Shown: one piece after another, positions 1-7,963 of the stretch
How positions within the stretch are numbered: the first letter of the stretch is position 1
Layout: each line of letters starts with the position of its first letter
From: Balneolales bacterium
GTDB lineage: Bacteria > Bacteroidota > Rhodothermia > Balneolales > Balneolaceae
Direction: 5' to 3'
Assembly: GCA_022360375.1 (NCBI GenBank)
Contig: JAKSCW010000395.1
Location: forward strand, 1-9,198
DNA length: 9,198 nucleotides
The notes under the pieces: generated by a model
Told to the model about the DNA's origin: nothing
Seen by the model: the letters and a program-made list of their open reading frames with translations, nothing else
Databases searched by the model: none
Program-made: the position numbers and the translations under genes

Positions 1-349
1 AAAAAAAAAAAGACCCAATTGGAAGAACCAGCAACCCGGAAATGAACACAAGGAAAAACATGTGCATAACCATGCCAGAAATTCCTCCTGCAGGCAACCA
101 GGCAAAGGCCAGAGTTACTAAAGCAAATCCGTAGTAAAGTGACGTGGATAATCTAAAGGATAAACCTAGTTTGTTGGAAATAAAGACTCCTGAATAAAAG
201 AGGAAACAAACTAAGTAGATGAGTTTTATAATCTGGGTATAGTTTGCTACAAATGAGTACGTGAACCAAAAAAACAGAAAAGAAATGGTTATAAGCTGAG
301 TAATATCGAATAATAGATACTCTATTTTTTTAGTCTTATCCCAGCTCAA
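1..349 (-). CDS. Membrane protein, N-terminal part only (runs off left edge)
   Basis: An open minus-strand frame runs without a stop from just after an in-frame TAA at 374-376 to the left edge, so the 3' part of the gene lies outside the window. The predicted product is strongly hydrophobic: a short charged start (SWDKTKKIEY) is followed by about four membrane segments at roughly residues 15-36, 38-55, 66-85 and 90-116, with short loops. There is no ATG near the 5' end. The best start I can offer is TTG at 347-349, preceded by TGGGAA about 10 nt upstream; the first in-frame ATG would come only after three membrane segments. No catalytic domain is reached, and I do not recognise the family. 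Multi-membrane N-termini like this occur in transporters and in 7TM-type sensor kinases, and either is possible. The visible end is an 11-base homopolymer encoding phenylalanines. The gene lies downstream of the hflC terminator, so it is probably transcribed separately. Confidence 0.55.
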   Translation of the reverse strand, partial: MSWDKTKKIEYLLFDITQLITISFLFFWFTYSFVANYTQIIKLIYLVCFLFYSGVFISNKLGLSFRLSTSLYYGFALVTLAFAWLPAGGISGMVMHMFFLVFISGLLVLPIGSFFF

Positions 350-414
350 CAGTATTTTTCCCAGATTTAATTCTTAAAATCTTCTAATATTAAATAAAAT
401 ATAGAAACTACCCC

Positions 415-446
415 AAAAAAAAGCACAGCTCTTTAAACTGTGCTTT
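415..446 (-). terminator. Intrinsic terminator of the hflK-hflC unit
   Basis: A perfect 9-bp inverted repeat, AAAGCACAG (420-428) and CTGTGCTTT (438-446), with a 9-nt loop, begins 20 nt after the hflC stop. Read on the minus strand, the stem runs into a stretch of eight T residues (positions 422 down to 415), as expected for a Rho-independent terminator. On the plus strand only a short T run follows, so it is unlikely to work well in that direction. Confidence 0.88.
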
Positions 447-465
447 AAACTTTGAACATGACACT

Positions 466-1413
466 CTAGTTGTCAATCGAATTCAGATATTTATAGAAAT
501 CACTATTCGTAGAAATAATGAGTGATGTTTCTGAATCAATGGTATTCCGATAAGCCTCCATACTTTTCGTAAAAGCATACAACTCACGGGCTGCCGCATT
601 TCGATTATAGGCAGCATTGTAGATGGCTGCAGCCTGGGCGTCGGCTTCACCGCGAATAGTTTCGGCTTCACGGAATGCTTCGGATTGAATTCTCAGTAAT
701 TCGCGATCTTTCTCCCCGTTAATCCGTGAAGACTCACCCTGGCCTTCAGACCGGAATTTGTCCGCTATTCGGTTACGCTCGGAGATCATACGGTCATAAA
801 CAGTACGACGAACATCTTCTACATAATTCACACGCTTGAAGCGGAAATCCAGGATCTCGAGCCCCAAATCGGAAGCCCGTTCATTTGCAAGACGAAGAAT
901 TTCATCCTGAATAGCAGCACGGCCTACTGAAATCGTAATTAAGGAATCTTCTACAATATCCGCGATTTCTTCGTCTGCCACAGGAACCCTGTTCGTCGAA
1001 CGAATTACTTCATCCAGATTATTAGCAGCTACTGCGTTTCGGGTTTCCCCATCTAAAATATCATCAAGTCGGGATTGTGCTCCGCGCTCATTCCCTAAAC
1101 GCTGGTAATATTCCAGTGGATCGGTAATTTGCCAACGGGCATAGGTATCTACGAAAATGAATTTTTTATCCTTGGTGGTAACTTCGCTTTGAGCACCATC
1201 CCATTCCAGGTATCGTTTTTCGAAATAGTTCGCAGTTTGGATAAATGGAACTTTAAAATTCAAACCTGGTTCTGTGATTGCTTCACCTACCGGATTACCA
1301 AATTGAGTGATAATTACCTGTTCGGTTTCGTTTACTATAAACACGCCATCGCTAATCAATAGAAAAGCAATCAAACCGACTACAATGGCAGTAATTCCTT
1401 TTAATTGTGACAT
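466..1413 (-). CDS. hflC: HflC, SPFH/band 7 membrane protein
   Basis: 315-residue partner of HflK. In the well-studied family, HflK and HflC form a large membrane-anchored cage around the FtsH AAA protease and modulate its turnover of membrane proteins. One N-terminal membrane anchor lies at about residues 5-25, followed directly by the band 7/SPFH domain (VNETEQVIITQFG at about 27-39, then EPGLNFKVPF at 48-57). A long charged helical region follows (about 170-285), including the conserved-looking RSEGQGES segment at 221-228 and the Ala-rich EADAQAAAIYNAAYNRNAAA stretch. Length is close to the usual 330 or so residues. I chose the start at 1413 over an in-frame ATG at 1455. It has an AGGAGAG ribosome binding site 6-7 nt upstream, the longer form would overlap the end of hflK, and the product then begins MSQLKG just before the anchor. 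It lies 13 nt after the hflK stop, so the two are co-transcribed. No ftsH gene is in the window. Confidence 0.93.
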   Translation of the reverse strand: MSQLKGITAIVVGLIAFLLISDGVFIVNETEQVIITQFGNPVGEAITEPGLNFKVPFIQTANYFEKRYLEWDGAQSEVTTKDKKFIFVDTYARWQITDPLEYYQRLGNERGAQSRLDDILDGETRNAVAANNLDEVIRSTNRVPVADEEIADIVEDSLITISVGRAAIQDEILRLANERASDLGLEILDFRFKRVNYVEDVRRTVYDRMISERNRIADKFRSEGQGESSRINGEKDRELLRIQSEAFREAETIRGEADAQAAAIYNAAYNRNAAARELYAFTKSMEAYRNTIDSETSLIISTNSDFYKYLNSIDN

Positions 1414-1426
1414 TTTTGCTCTCCTG

Positions 1427-2422
1427 TTATTGGTTAGTAGTTGTTCTTCGTGCACTATCCATTTGCATTTGCAATAATGGTATTACACTGTTGCCATCTT
1501 CATCAGTAATAATCTTCTGGCCCATTTGAGGGAGAATTTGCTCCATGGTTTCCAGGAAAATGCGCTGCTTAGTTACTTCCGGAGCTTTAATATACTCTTC
1601 ATACAAAGCATTAAATCGGGCCACCTCACCTTGAGCACGGTTTACACGATCAAGAGCGTATCCTTCTGCCTGCTGAATAGTTTGTTCGGCTTCACCAGAA
1701 GCACGAGGAATTACCCGGTTGTATTCAGCCCGGGCCTGGTTAATCAATGTTGAACGTTGTTGTTGGGCCTCGTTTACTCCATTGAATGAAGGCTTTACCG
1801 GATCCGGAGGATTTACGTCCTGCAGTACCACCTGATCAATACTGATTCCCATTTCGTATTCATTCACCACCTCCTGGACAATAATCTCCATTCGGCTTGC
1901 AATCTCGGCACGGCCAACAGTTAGCACTTCATTTACGGTCCGGTCTCCAACTACCTGGCGCATTGCTGCCTCGGAAACGTCACGAAGGGTTTCATCAGCG
2001 TTTCTAACTCTGAACAGGTAACTATACGGGTCATTGATTCGATACTGCACTACCCATTCTACATCAGCAAGGTTAAGATCGCCGGTAAGCATTAATGATT
2101 CTCCTTCATACCCTGCTTTTCTGTACGATGAATTCACACCAGCTTGTGTGGTACGATATCCAAATTCCTGCTTTAATTGTCGCTGAACCGGTACCAGTTC
2201 AACAGATTCAATAAATGGTAATTTATAATTTAAACCGGGGGCGACTTCCCGCTGGTATTCTCCAAACCGGAGGATTACTCCAACCTCCTCTGTTTCTACG
2301 GTAAAGAAACTTGAGAACACGGCTGCGAAAGTCAAAAACCCGATGATAATCCACCTAATATTCTTTGTAATTCGTTCAAACTGCGGGGGCAGGTTGAACT
2401 CTACATTTGGTTCTTGAGCCAT
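1427..2422 (-). CDS. hflK: HflK, SPFH/band 7 membrane protein
   Basis: 331-residue SPFH protein and first gene of the hflK-hflC pair. A short cytoplasmic N-terminus (1-22) leads to one membrane segment (about 23-40), then the band 7 domain begins with VETEEVGVILRFGEYQREVAPGLNYKLPF (about 42-70). The HflK-type segment GDLNLADVEWVVQYRINDP (114-132) is clear, followed by a charged helical region with QVVLQDVNPPDPVKPSF (197-213), a well-conserved HflK feature, and the EAQQQRSTLINQARAEYN helix. It is shorter than the E. coli protein (419 residues), mainly because the Gly/Pro-rich N-terminal extension of proteobacterial HflK is missing. The product should act in the inner membrane with HflC as a regulator of FtsH proteolysis. 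There is no strong Shine-Dalgarno sequence before the ATG at 2420-2422. A 105-nt gap separates it from the upstream phosphatase gene and may hold its own promoter, but I could not pick one out. Confidence 0.92.
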   Translation of the reverse strand: MAQEPNVEFNLPPQFERITKNIRWIIIGFLTFAAVFSSFFTVETEEVGVILRFGEYQREVAPGLNYKLPFIESVELVPVQRQLKQEFGYRTTQAGVNSSYRKAGYEGESLMLTGDLNLADVEWVVQYRINDPYSYLFRVRNADETLRDVSEAAMRQVVGDRTVNEVLTVGRAEIASRMEIIVQEVVNEYEMGISIDQVVLQDVNPPDPVKPSFNGVNEAQQQRSTLINQARAEYNRVIPRASGEAEQTIQQAEGYALDRVNRAQGEVARFNALYEEYIKAPEVTKQRIFLETMEQILPQMGQKIITDEDGNSVIPLLQMQMDSARRTTTNQ

Positions 2423-2527
2423 AACTTTGGTTTATAGTTGATAGGTTTGATCTGTTCGATCTTTTGCTTTGATACACCAATTTTGAGCCAAACATTTCCT
2501 ATGTGCTAAAGTGTCAGTGAAAAAAGG

Positions 2528-5071
2528 TTACACTTTCAGGCAAATTACTGTGGTATCGTCAGATAATTGGTAGTTACTAAATTTTTGAATGGTTCGCTTA
2601 ATCTCGTGTGCTATTTCCTGGGCACTTAGTTGTTCGGTATTTATAGATTCAAGTAAGCGTGGCACTTCATCAAAACCAAAACGCTCTCCTTTATCATTTT
2701 CTGCCTCGGGTAGTCCATCAGAATACAACAAAAACACATCTCCTGATTTCAGTTTAAAACTGTGTGATCCATACTGAGTATCTGGTTTAAGACCTAACGG
2801 AAGTTTTGGGTCCGGGGTTTGAATAAAATCTGCCACACCATTACGTTTCAGAATTGGTTTGCAATGCCCGGCGTTAGCAACCACCATGTGTTTTTCTTTC
2901 AGATCATACCGCGCAATTGCGCAAGTTATAAACGTTCGTTTATCTGTCCTGTTGAATATGGGTTCAGAAACTTCTGTTAAAATTTGCTCCGGAGATTGAT
3001 TCTTCATTTTGGCGAGAAGGAGCCCACTTGTAAATACAGCAGGCATAGCAGCACGCATAGCCTTTCCGGAAACGTCTACCACAGTCATCGCCAGTGCCTC
3101 GGCATTCCCTTCGCTATTATGAGCCAGCACATAATCATAGTAGTCTCCTCCCACTTCAAATGATGGAAGGAAGAATCCATGTACATCTATGCCATCTGCT
3201 ACAGGAGGTTTAACAGGCATAAGCTGGTACTGACTTTCTCGTGCAATCTCAATTTCCTTTTCTACACGAAGCTGGTTGGCAACACGTTCTTCATAAACCG
3301 GAATGTATTCATCTACCTCCGAAACAGAAATTCCATAGATGTAGGCAATAACACCGAAAATAACTGTTACTAAAATTAACCCGCCTTGTATCCACGAAAT
3401 AGAAGCAAGCTCTACACTTTGAGAACTAACATATGGAATGACCAGAATTACGCTTGTGAATACCCACCAGGCAGTGTTCACTGTAACCATTCCGTAATAC
3501 TTATAGGCCAGCACAATAATGGCTCCAAGCGCCACAAATATGAGGATTTGTTCATTCAGTTCCCCCATTACTCCAACCAAACGACCTAATACAGTAATGT
3601 AAATGCTGGTACATATGGCTGCAGCCACTAATACAATCCAGTTATTTTTTACCCAGCTTTTTATGATTCCAAATATGAACCCAACCTGGGCAAATCCTAC
3701 CAGCCATGAAGTGCTCCAGGCAGACATATTTATGGTCATGCTTTTCATTCGATTACTAGCTTCACCAATCCCGAACTGGCTATCCTGCTGTATAAAAAAA
3801 TTATCCTGCAGGAATAGCATCAGGGCAAAGGTGCCTAATAAAATTCCCCCAATCGAGAGCCCGCTAATCATGGCCACTCCGGATTCTTTAACTAAAAACC
3901 GTCGTTGCCAGAAGGCATCTATCAATTGTACCTGGCCATTTCCCTGAGCCCGCGCAAACGATTCCCAACTGATATAAGCCATTGCTCCATAAGCAGCAAT
4001 TAAGATTCCCGTAAGAATATTATTCAGCATAAGAATGGTGGTAGAAGTAGTTGTCAAAAAGTCACCAAAAGTGCTCCAATAATAAATGATTCGCCATCCC
4101 AGGAAAGTCAATAAAAAGATCAGAAATATGACCAACGCCCGTCTCCATTCAACCTTGCCCTTAAAAATGTTCTGGATTCCAACTGCGAATATGAGAATGG
4201 TTAATAGGACCAGGCTTATAATAAAAGCAATATCAAACCCAGTGAGTTCAGTTGCTTCATCCGGTGTGAAAAAATTGATGGGTTCATGTTCATGCAGAGC
4301 GGTGAATTCATTCACCATATAACCAAAACGAGTGGTAAAACCCGTTGGGGTTTCGAATTCTTTAATTACTTGTTCAAGAGTTATCGAAAGCTCTTCGGGA
4401 CCCTGTGTTGCTGTTGGAAGGCGTTGCCAGGTGAATACAAATTCTGAACTTTCATCAATTTCGGCATCTTGTATTATTGAGAAATTCGTTTGTCCTTCGT
4501 TGGTAATAAGAAGAGAGTCTTCAGGTTTTATATCATTCTCTATTCTTGCATAATCCTGAAGAGGATAGCCGAAAATATCCTGAACTACCTTCTCTGCTAC
4601 ATGTTCCAGGGAATCTCCCTGCACAAAAGTAGGATTATTGAAATCCTCATTACTGGCTAAACGAATCACCTTTCCTGCATTAGCCGCGATAATCTCTAAC
4701 TGGCCTGCAGATCTGAAAAGTGAAGCTGCCCCCACTATTACCCCATTCATACTCTCCGGCCGGCCGATTATATTTGCCCAGCCTTGAATATGGCCGCCAC
4801 GTTCATTAAGCATTGCCGGGGTTAACCCTGGATCTACCGAATCCCGAAGCATATCAACATAGGCACCATGCTGTTGATAAATGGAACTAAGAGCAAGGCT
4901 ATCCATCGAGAAACCTAGTTGCAGGGCTAACTTCTCCATTTCCTGGCCGATTTCTGTTACATTTTTTTGTATAGAACCTTCTGCATTAAAATCTACCTGG
5001 GGCCTCAATAAGGTGAATACTATGGCACCGATAATGCCAAGGATTACTATTATATATGTGGTTCTATTCAT
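2528..5071 (-). CDS. Membrane-anchored PP2C-type Ser/Thr phosphatase (SpoIIE/RsbU family)
   Basis: 847-residue multidomain protein. The C-terminal third (about 610-847) is a SpoIIE/RsbU phosphatase domain with the expected metal-binding motifs: EVGGDYYDY (639-647; D643), TVVDVSGKA (663-671; D666), YSDGLPEA (783-790; D785) and LSDDTTV (836-842; D838, D839). It is preceded by a coiled linker (about 590-618, ending ESQYQLMP), typical of RsbU-type enzymes that dephosphorylate an anti-anti-sigma or related STAS protein. The N-terminus has one membrane segment (6-22), then a polar region of about 250 residues (25-277), probably outside the cytoplasm, then about nine further segments (roughly 278-300, 310-331, 345-368, 396-422, 451-471, 478-500, 507-525, 530-550, 557-581). 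The phosphatase is therefore on the cytoplasmic side and the N-terminal part is presumably the sensor. The sensor family is not one I can name; a CPBP/CAAX-protease-like fold is possible, but I see no EExxxR motif. No RsbV/RsbW partner is encoded nearby, so the substrate is unknown. It starts 102 nt after the kinase gene. Confidence 0.9.
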   Translation of the reverse strand: MNRTTYIIVILGIIGAIVFTLLRPQVDFNAEGSIQKNVTEIGQEMEKLALQLGFSMDSLALSSIYQQHGAYVDMLRDSVDPGLTPAMLNERGGHIQGWANIIGRPESMNGVIVGAASLFRSAGQLEIIAANAGKVIRLASNEDFNNPTFVQGDSLEHVAEKVVQDIFGYPLQDYARIENDIKPEDSLLITNEGQTNFSIIQDAEIDESSEFVFTWQRLPTATQGPEELSITLEQVIKEFETPTGFTTRFGYMVNEFTALHEHEPINFFTPDEATELTGFDIAFIISLVLLTILIFAVGIQNIFKGKVEWRRALVIFLIFLLTFLGWRIIYYWSTFGDFLTTTSTTILMLNNILTGILIAAYGAMAYISWESFARAQGNGQVQLIDAFWQRRFLVKESGVAMISGLSIGGILLGTFALMLFLQDNFFIQQDSQFGIGEASNRMKSMTINMSAWSTSWLVGFAQVGFIFGIIKSWVKNNWIVLVAAAICTSIYITVLGRLVGVMGELNEQILIFVALGAIIVLAYKYYGMVTVNTAWWVFTSVILVIPYVSSQSVELASISWIQGGLILVTVIFGVIAYIYGISVSEVDEYIPVYEERVANQLRVEKEIEIARESQYQLMPVKPPVADGIDVHGFFLPSFEVGGDYYDYVLAHNSEGNAEALAMTVVDVSGKAMRAAMPAVFTSGLLLAKMKNQSPEQILTEVSEPIFNRTDKRTFITCAIARYDLKEKHMVVANAGHCKPILKRNGVADFIQTPDPKLPLGLKPDTQYGSHSFKLKSGDVFLLYSDGLPEAENDKGERFGFDEVPRLLESINTEQLSAQEIAHEIKRTIQKFSNYQLSDDTTVICLKV

Positions 5072-5088
5072 TCAAAAAATGCCCAAAA

Positions 5089-5100
5089 TTTGATATCAAA
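5089..5100. promoter_or_regulatory. Perfect 12-bp palindrome before the phosphatase gene
   Basis: TTTGATATCAAA is a perfect palindrome lying 17 nt upstream of the phosphatase ATG, in the 101-nt gap after the kinase gene. Its position fits an operator or part of a promoter, but no regulator is identified, and AT-rich palindromes of this length can arise by chance. No convincing intrinsic terminator was seen in the same gap, so some read-through from the two-component operon into the phosphatase is possible. Confidence 0.3.
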
Positions 5101-5172
5101 GATGAAGAAGCTACGAGATCTTCCTAAGTTTGTTGCCGAAAGTAACAATTCATTACAATAAGAGCAGAGGAT

Positions 5173-6540
5173 TTAAAACCGTAACTGAAATATCGTTTTT
5201 CCTGGTTCGGTGGTTGTAACAGTTAAACTACCTCCATGCATTCTCATAATTTGACGGGAAAGACTTAACCCAATCCCACTTCCTCCCCCAACTTCCATAG
5301 ACTTACTGGTACTGTAAAAAGGAACAAAAATCTTATCCAATATCGAATCCTTTATTCCAGGGCCATTGTCTTCCACTTCGATAATTGCATGACCACTTCC
5401 ATCAATTTTACTTCTAAGTCTCAATTCCGGACGATCTACTTCTACAAGAGCCTTGAACGCATTTTTTACAATATTGATTAATGCCTGCTCAATTAGCTGA
5501 GGATCAGCTGTAACTTCGAGGCTATCCGGTTCTACTGAGACCTGCACATTAACCCGCTGCCGGGTTGCTTCGCCCATCATTAAATTAGAAACTCTTTTAA
5601 GAATATCCCTAACCGGGGTTACTTCAAATGCAGGTGTGGGAAGTTGAGTAATATTGCGATAGGAATTCACGAACCTCATTAATCCAAGGCTGCGCTTATT
5701 TATTGTTGAAAGCGCCTCTTTCACATCATCAAGTGTTTCACCCGGAATCGGTTCAGGACTTTCTGATCCAAAAATATCCCCCAACAACATAGTATTTACA
5801 GTATCCGAAAGGGAGGCAATAGGGGTAATGGAATTCATAATTTCATGAGCAAGTACCTGGGTAAGGTTTTGCCATGCTTCCATTTCCTTTTCATCCAGTT
5901 CTGAAGAAATATTTTGAAGAGATATAAGCTTATAATTTTCACCTTTCATTCTGAATTCAGTAGCATACATTGCCAATTGCAGCCGCTCCGCTTCAATTTG
6001 AATGTTCAAAAGTGTCCGACTCCCACTTTTCAGTTCCATCACCGAGTTATATAACAGTTCATCAATATCCTTGAGCTGGATAACATTCCGAAGAACATTG
6101 GTATTCAGCAGCCTCTTTGCGGCTGTATTTAATAATTCAATATTTCCATCCTGATTGTAGGAAAACAATCCGATTCCTATGTGCTGAACCACTGTTTCCA
6201 AATAACGATGGCTTTCTTCCCCCTTTGTTCTCTCTTCTTTAAATTTTTCAATCACTTCGTTAAACGCCTCTCCCAGTTCATAAAACGTATCTTTGTTTTT
6301 CTTATTCAGAAAAGTGAGAGAAAAATCGTTGTAATTTATTGCCTCAAGAAACCGAACCAGTTTTGTGTTTGTGGTTTCTATATACCTTACTAAAGCCACA
6401 ACCTGGAGTACGATAATTATACCCAATAAAACTGCACTAATCAGATATTCTGTCTGAAATATCAGGTAAATCATTACCGCAAGAGAGACAGAAAGGGCTA
6501 CAATTCTAAGAATTGTTTGTACTCTGAAGCCGTTAATCAT
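5173..6540 (-). CDS. Sensor histidine kinase, NtrY/AtoS-like
   Basis: 455-residue membrane kinase, partner of the adjacent response regulator. Two membrane segments at about residues 9-27 and 32-52 form a hairpin with only a few residues between them. Next come a HAMP-like linker (about 53-102), a PAS-like region (about 112-210, with IGIGLFSYNQDGNIELLNTA), and the phosphoacceptor helix with AHEIMNSITP (H232 predicted to be phosphorylated). The HATPase domain has an N box ALINIVKNAFKAL (N356, N360), G1 box DNGPGI (391-396), F box FVPFYSTS (405-412) and G2 box GGGSGIGLSLS (418-428). All catalytic motifs are intact. Lacking a periplasmic domain, it probably senses a signal in or near the membrane or through its PAS region. 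Its ATG overlaps the stop of the regulator gene by 4 nt (ATGA), indicating translational coupling and a matched kinase-regulator pair. Confidence 0.93.
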   Translation of the reverse strand: MINGFRVQTILRIVALSVSLAVMIYLIFQTEYLISAVLLGIIIVLQVVALVRYIETTNTKLVRFLEAINYNDFSLTFLNKKNKDTFYELGEAFNEVIEKFKEERTKGEESHRYLETVVQHIGIGLFSYNQDGNIELLNTAAKRLLNTNVLRNVIQLKDIDELLYNSVMELKSGSRTLLNIQIEAERLQLAMYATEFRMKGENYKLISLQNISSELDEKEMEAWQNLTQVLAHEIMNSITPIASLSDTVNTMLLGDIFGSESPEPIPGETLDDVKEALSTINKRSLGLMRFVNSYRNITQLPTPAFEVTPVRDILKRVSNLMMGEATRQRVNVQVSVEPDSLEVTADPQLIEQALINIVKNAFKALVEVDRPELRLRSKIDGSGHAIIEVEDNGPGIKDSILDKIFVPFYSTSKSMEVGGGSGIGLSLSRQIMRMHGGSLTVTTTEPGKTIFQLRF

Positions 6541-7913
6541 AAGCCGTACTTTTCTAAGCGCCTGTACAAAGAGGCCCGGGTTAACCCTAATTCTTCTGCT
6601 GCTTTAGAAATATTCCCCTCATGTTTTTTAAGTGCTTTTCTTAGCACCATTTTCTCCACTTCTTCCAGGTTGAAATCTTCAATTTGCACCTGCTCTGATG
6701 TTTGAGTTTCACTAGTGAATAGAAAATCCTGGGGCTGGAGCACGTTCTCATCTGAAAGGATGACCGCCCTTTCTACCGCATGCTGAAGTTCACGAACATT
6801 TCCCGGCCATCCATACCCTTCCAGCTTTGATACGGTGGAAGGGCTTAGCTCCTTTATTGGAGTTTTATACTTCCTGGAATACAACTTGACGAAATATTCA
6901 GACAGTAACTGAATATCACCGGTTCTCTCTCGTAATGGCGGAAGCAATATTTCAATAGTGTTTATCCGGAATAATAAATCCTGGCGGAAACTGCCTTCAC
7001 CAACCATATCGTGCAGACTTTGATTTGTAGCACAAACTAATCGAATATCTACAGGTTTGGACGTAACCGACCCAACGCGGGTTACTTTTCGGCTCTGAAG
7101 GGCCGTTAACAGCTTAGATTGCAAGTTGAGGGGAAGATTGCCAATCTCGTCTAAAAACAGAGTACCACCGTTTGCCACCTCAAACCTGCCTGCCCGATCT
7201 TCTTTAGCATCTGTAAAAGCGCCTTTTACATATCCAAATAATTCGCTCTCAAATAAATTATCAGATATAGCGCCCATATCCACATTGATAAAGATGTTCT
7301 CGCGCCGGGTAGAACGGCGATGAATTGCACGGGCAATTAATTCTTTTCCTGTTCCATTTTCTCCTGTAATTAATACATTCGCATCGGTGGCGGCAACCTT
7401 TTCAATAGTTTGGAATACATCCATCATCGCTGAACTTCTGCCAATAATATCCCGATAGTGATGATCTATTTCACTGGTTAATTGCTCTTGCTGTCTTTTC
7501 AGTGTAGCTACCTGGCGCCTGGAGTTGGTTAACTTAAGGGCAGCGGAAACTGTAGCCAGGAGTTTTTCATTTTGCCAGGGTTTCAATACAAAATCAGTAG
7601 CGCCCTGTTTTACCGCTTTAACGGCTTTATCAATATCACCATAAGCAGTAATAAGAATAACTGCGATAGAAGGATCTGTTTCTAAAATTTTCCGGAGCCA
7701 AAAAAAGCCTTCTTCCCCACTGCTTACATCTTCGGTAAAATTCATATCCAGTAAGATCAGATCGTAGTCATTATTCTTTAGTAGTGTAGGTAGTGACTTT
7801 GGATCCTTTTCTGTTTCAACTGAGAAAAGGTGTTGTTTTAAGAACAGCCGGGCTGCCTGTAGTACATCCCCGTCATCATCAACTACTAAAATTTTTCCTT
7901 CTTCTGCGTTCAT
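6537..7913 (-). CDS. Sigma-54-dependent response regulator, NtrC/AtoC family
   Basis: 458-residue enhancer-binding activator in three parts. The receiver domain (about 6-125) has acidic D12/D13, phosphoacceptor D56 (LILLDMNF), T89 and K111. The AAA+ sigma-54 interaction domain (about 154-395) has Walker A GENGTGKE (184-191), sigma-54 contact loop GAFTDA (231-236), Walker B TLFLDEIG (251-258), arginines in FRQDLLFRIN (309-318) and the GYGWPGNVREL segment (367-377). A Fis-type helix-turn-helix is at the C-terminus (about 430-458; GNISKAAEELGLTRASLYRRLEKYGL). The contact loop has Asp in place of the fifth residue of canonical GAFTGA. Phosphorylation by the overlapping kinase should trigger ATP-driven remodelling of sigma-54 RNA polymerase. 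The gene diverges from the adaptor gene at 8147, whose upstream region carries a -24/-12 promoter match, making that operon the most likely target. The start MNAEEGKILVVDDD is standard for the family; no strong ribosome binding site precedes it. Confidence 0.95.
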   Translation of the reverse strand: MNAEEGKILVVDDDGDVLQAARLFLKQHLFSVETEKDPKSLPTLLKNNDYDLILLDMNFTEDVSSGEEGFFWLRKILETDPSIAVILITAYGDIDKAVKAVKQGATDFVLKPWQNEKLLATVSAALKLTNSRRQVATLKRQQEQLTSEIDHHYRDIIGRSSAMMDVFQTIEKVAATDANVLITGENGTGKELIARAIHRRSTRRENIFINVDMGAISDNLFESELFGYVKGAFTDAKEDRAGRFEVANGGTLFLDEIGNLPLNLQSKLLTALQSRKVTRVGSVTSKPVDIRLVCATNQSLHDMVGEGSFRQDLLFRINTIEILLPPLRERTGDIQLLSEYFVKLYSRKYKTPIKELSPSTVSKLEGYGWPGNVRELQHAVERAVILSDENVLQPQDFLFTSETQTSEQVQIEDFNLEEVEKMVLRKALKKHEGNISKAAEELGLTRASLYRRLEKYGL

Positions 7914-7963
7914 CCAGTTATCCGTTTATTTACAGCACCTATTCGCAAAGACCATACCGGACT

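Noticed and set aside
2468..2474. TTTGATA/TATCAAA shared by three intergenic regions (here, 5089-5100 and 8025-8031), considered as a common operator
   Set aside because: A 7-mer is expected about once or more by chance in this window, and another copy lies inside the phosphatase coding region near 4230.
2508..2536. Inverted repeat AAAGTGT / ACACTTT around the phosphatase stop codon, considered as a terminator
   Set aside because: The 15-nt loop is long, the stem is AT-rich and includes the last codons, and no T run follows the stem on the minus strand.
2589..2650. GGGCAC-N5-TG sequence near 2620, considered as a second sigma-54 promoter
   Set aside because: It lies inside the phosphatase coding region, lacks a TTGC-like -12 element, and no plus-strand gene follows.
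3603..3947. 114-codon plus-strand frame
   Set aside because: It is antisense to the membrane region of the phosphatase, with no recognisable protein features; the minus-strand frame is well supported throughout.
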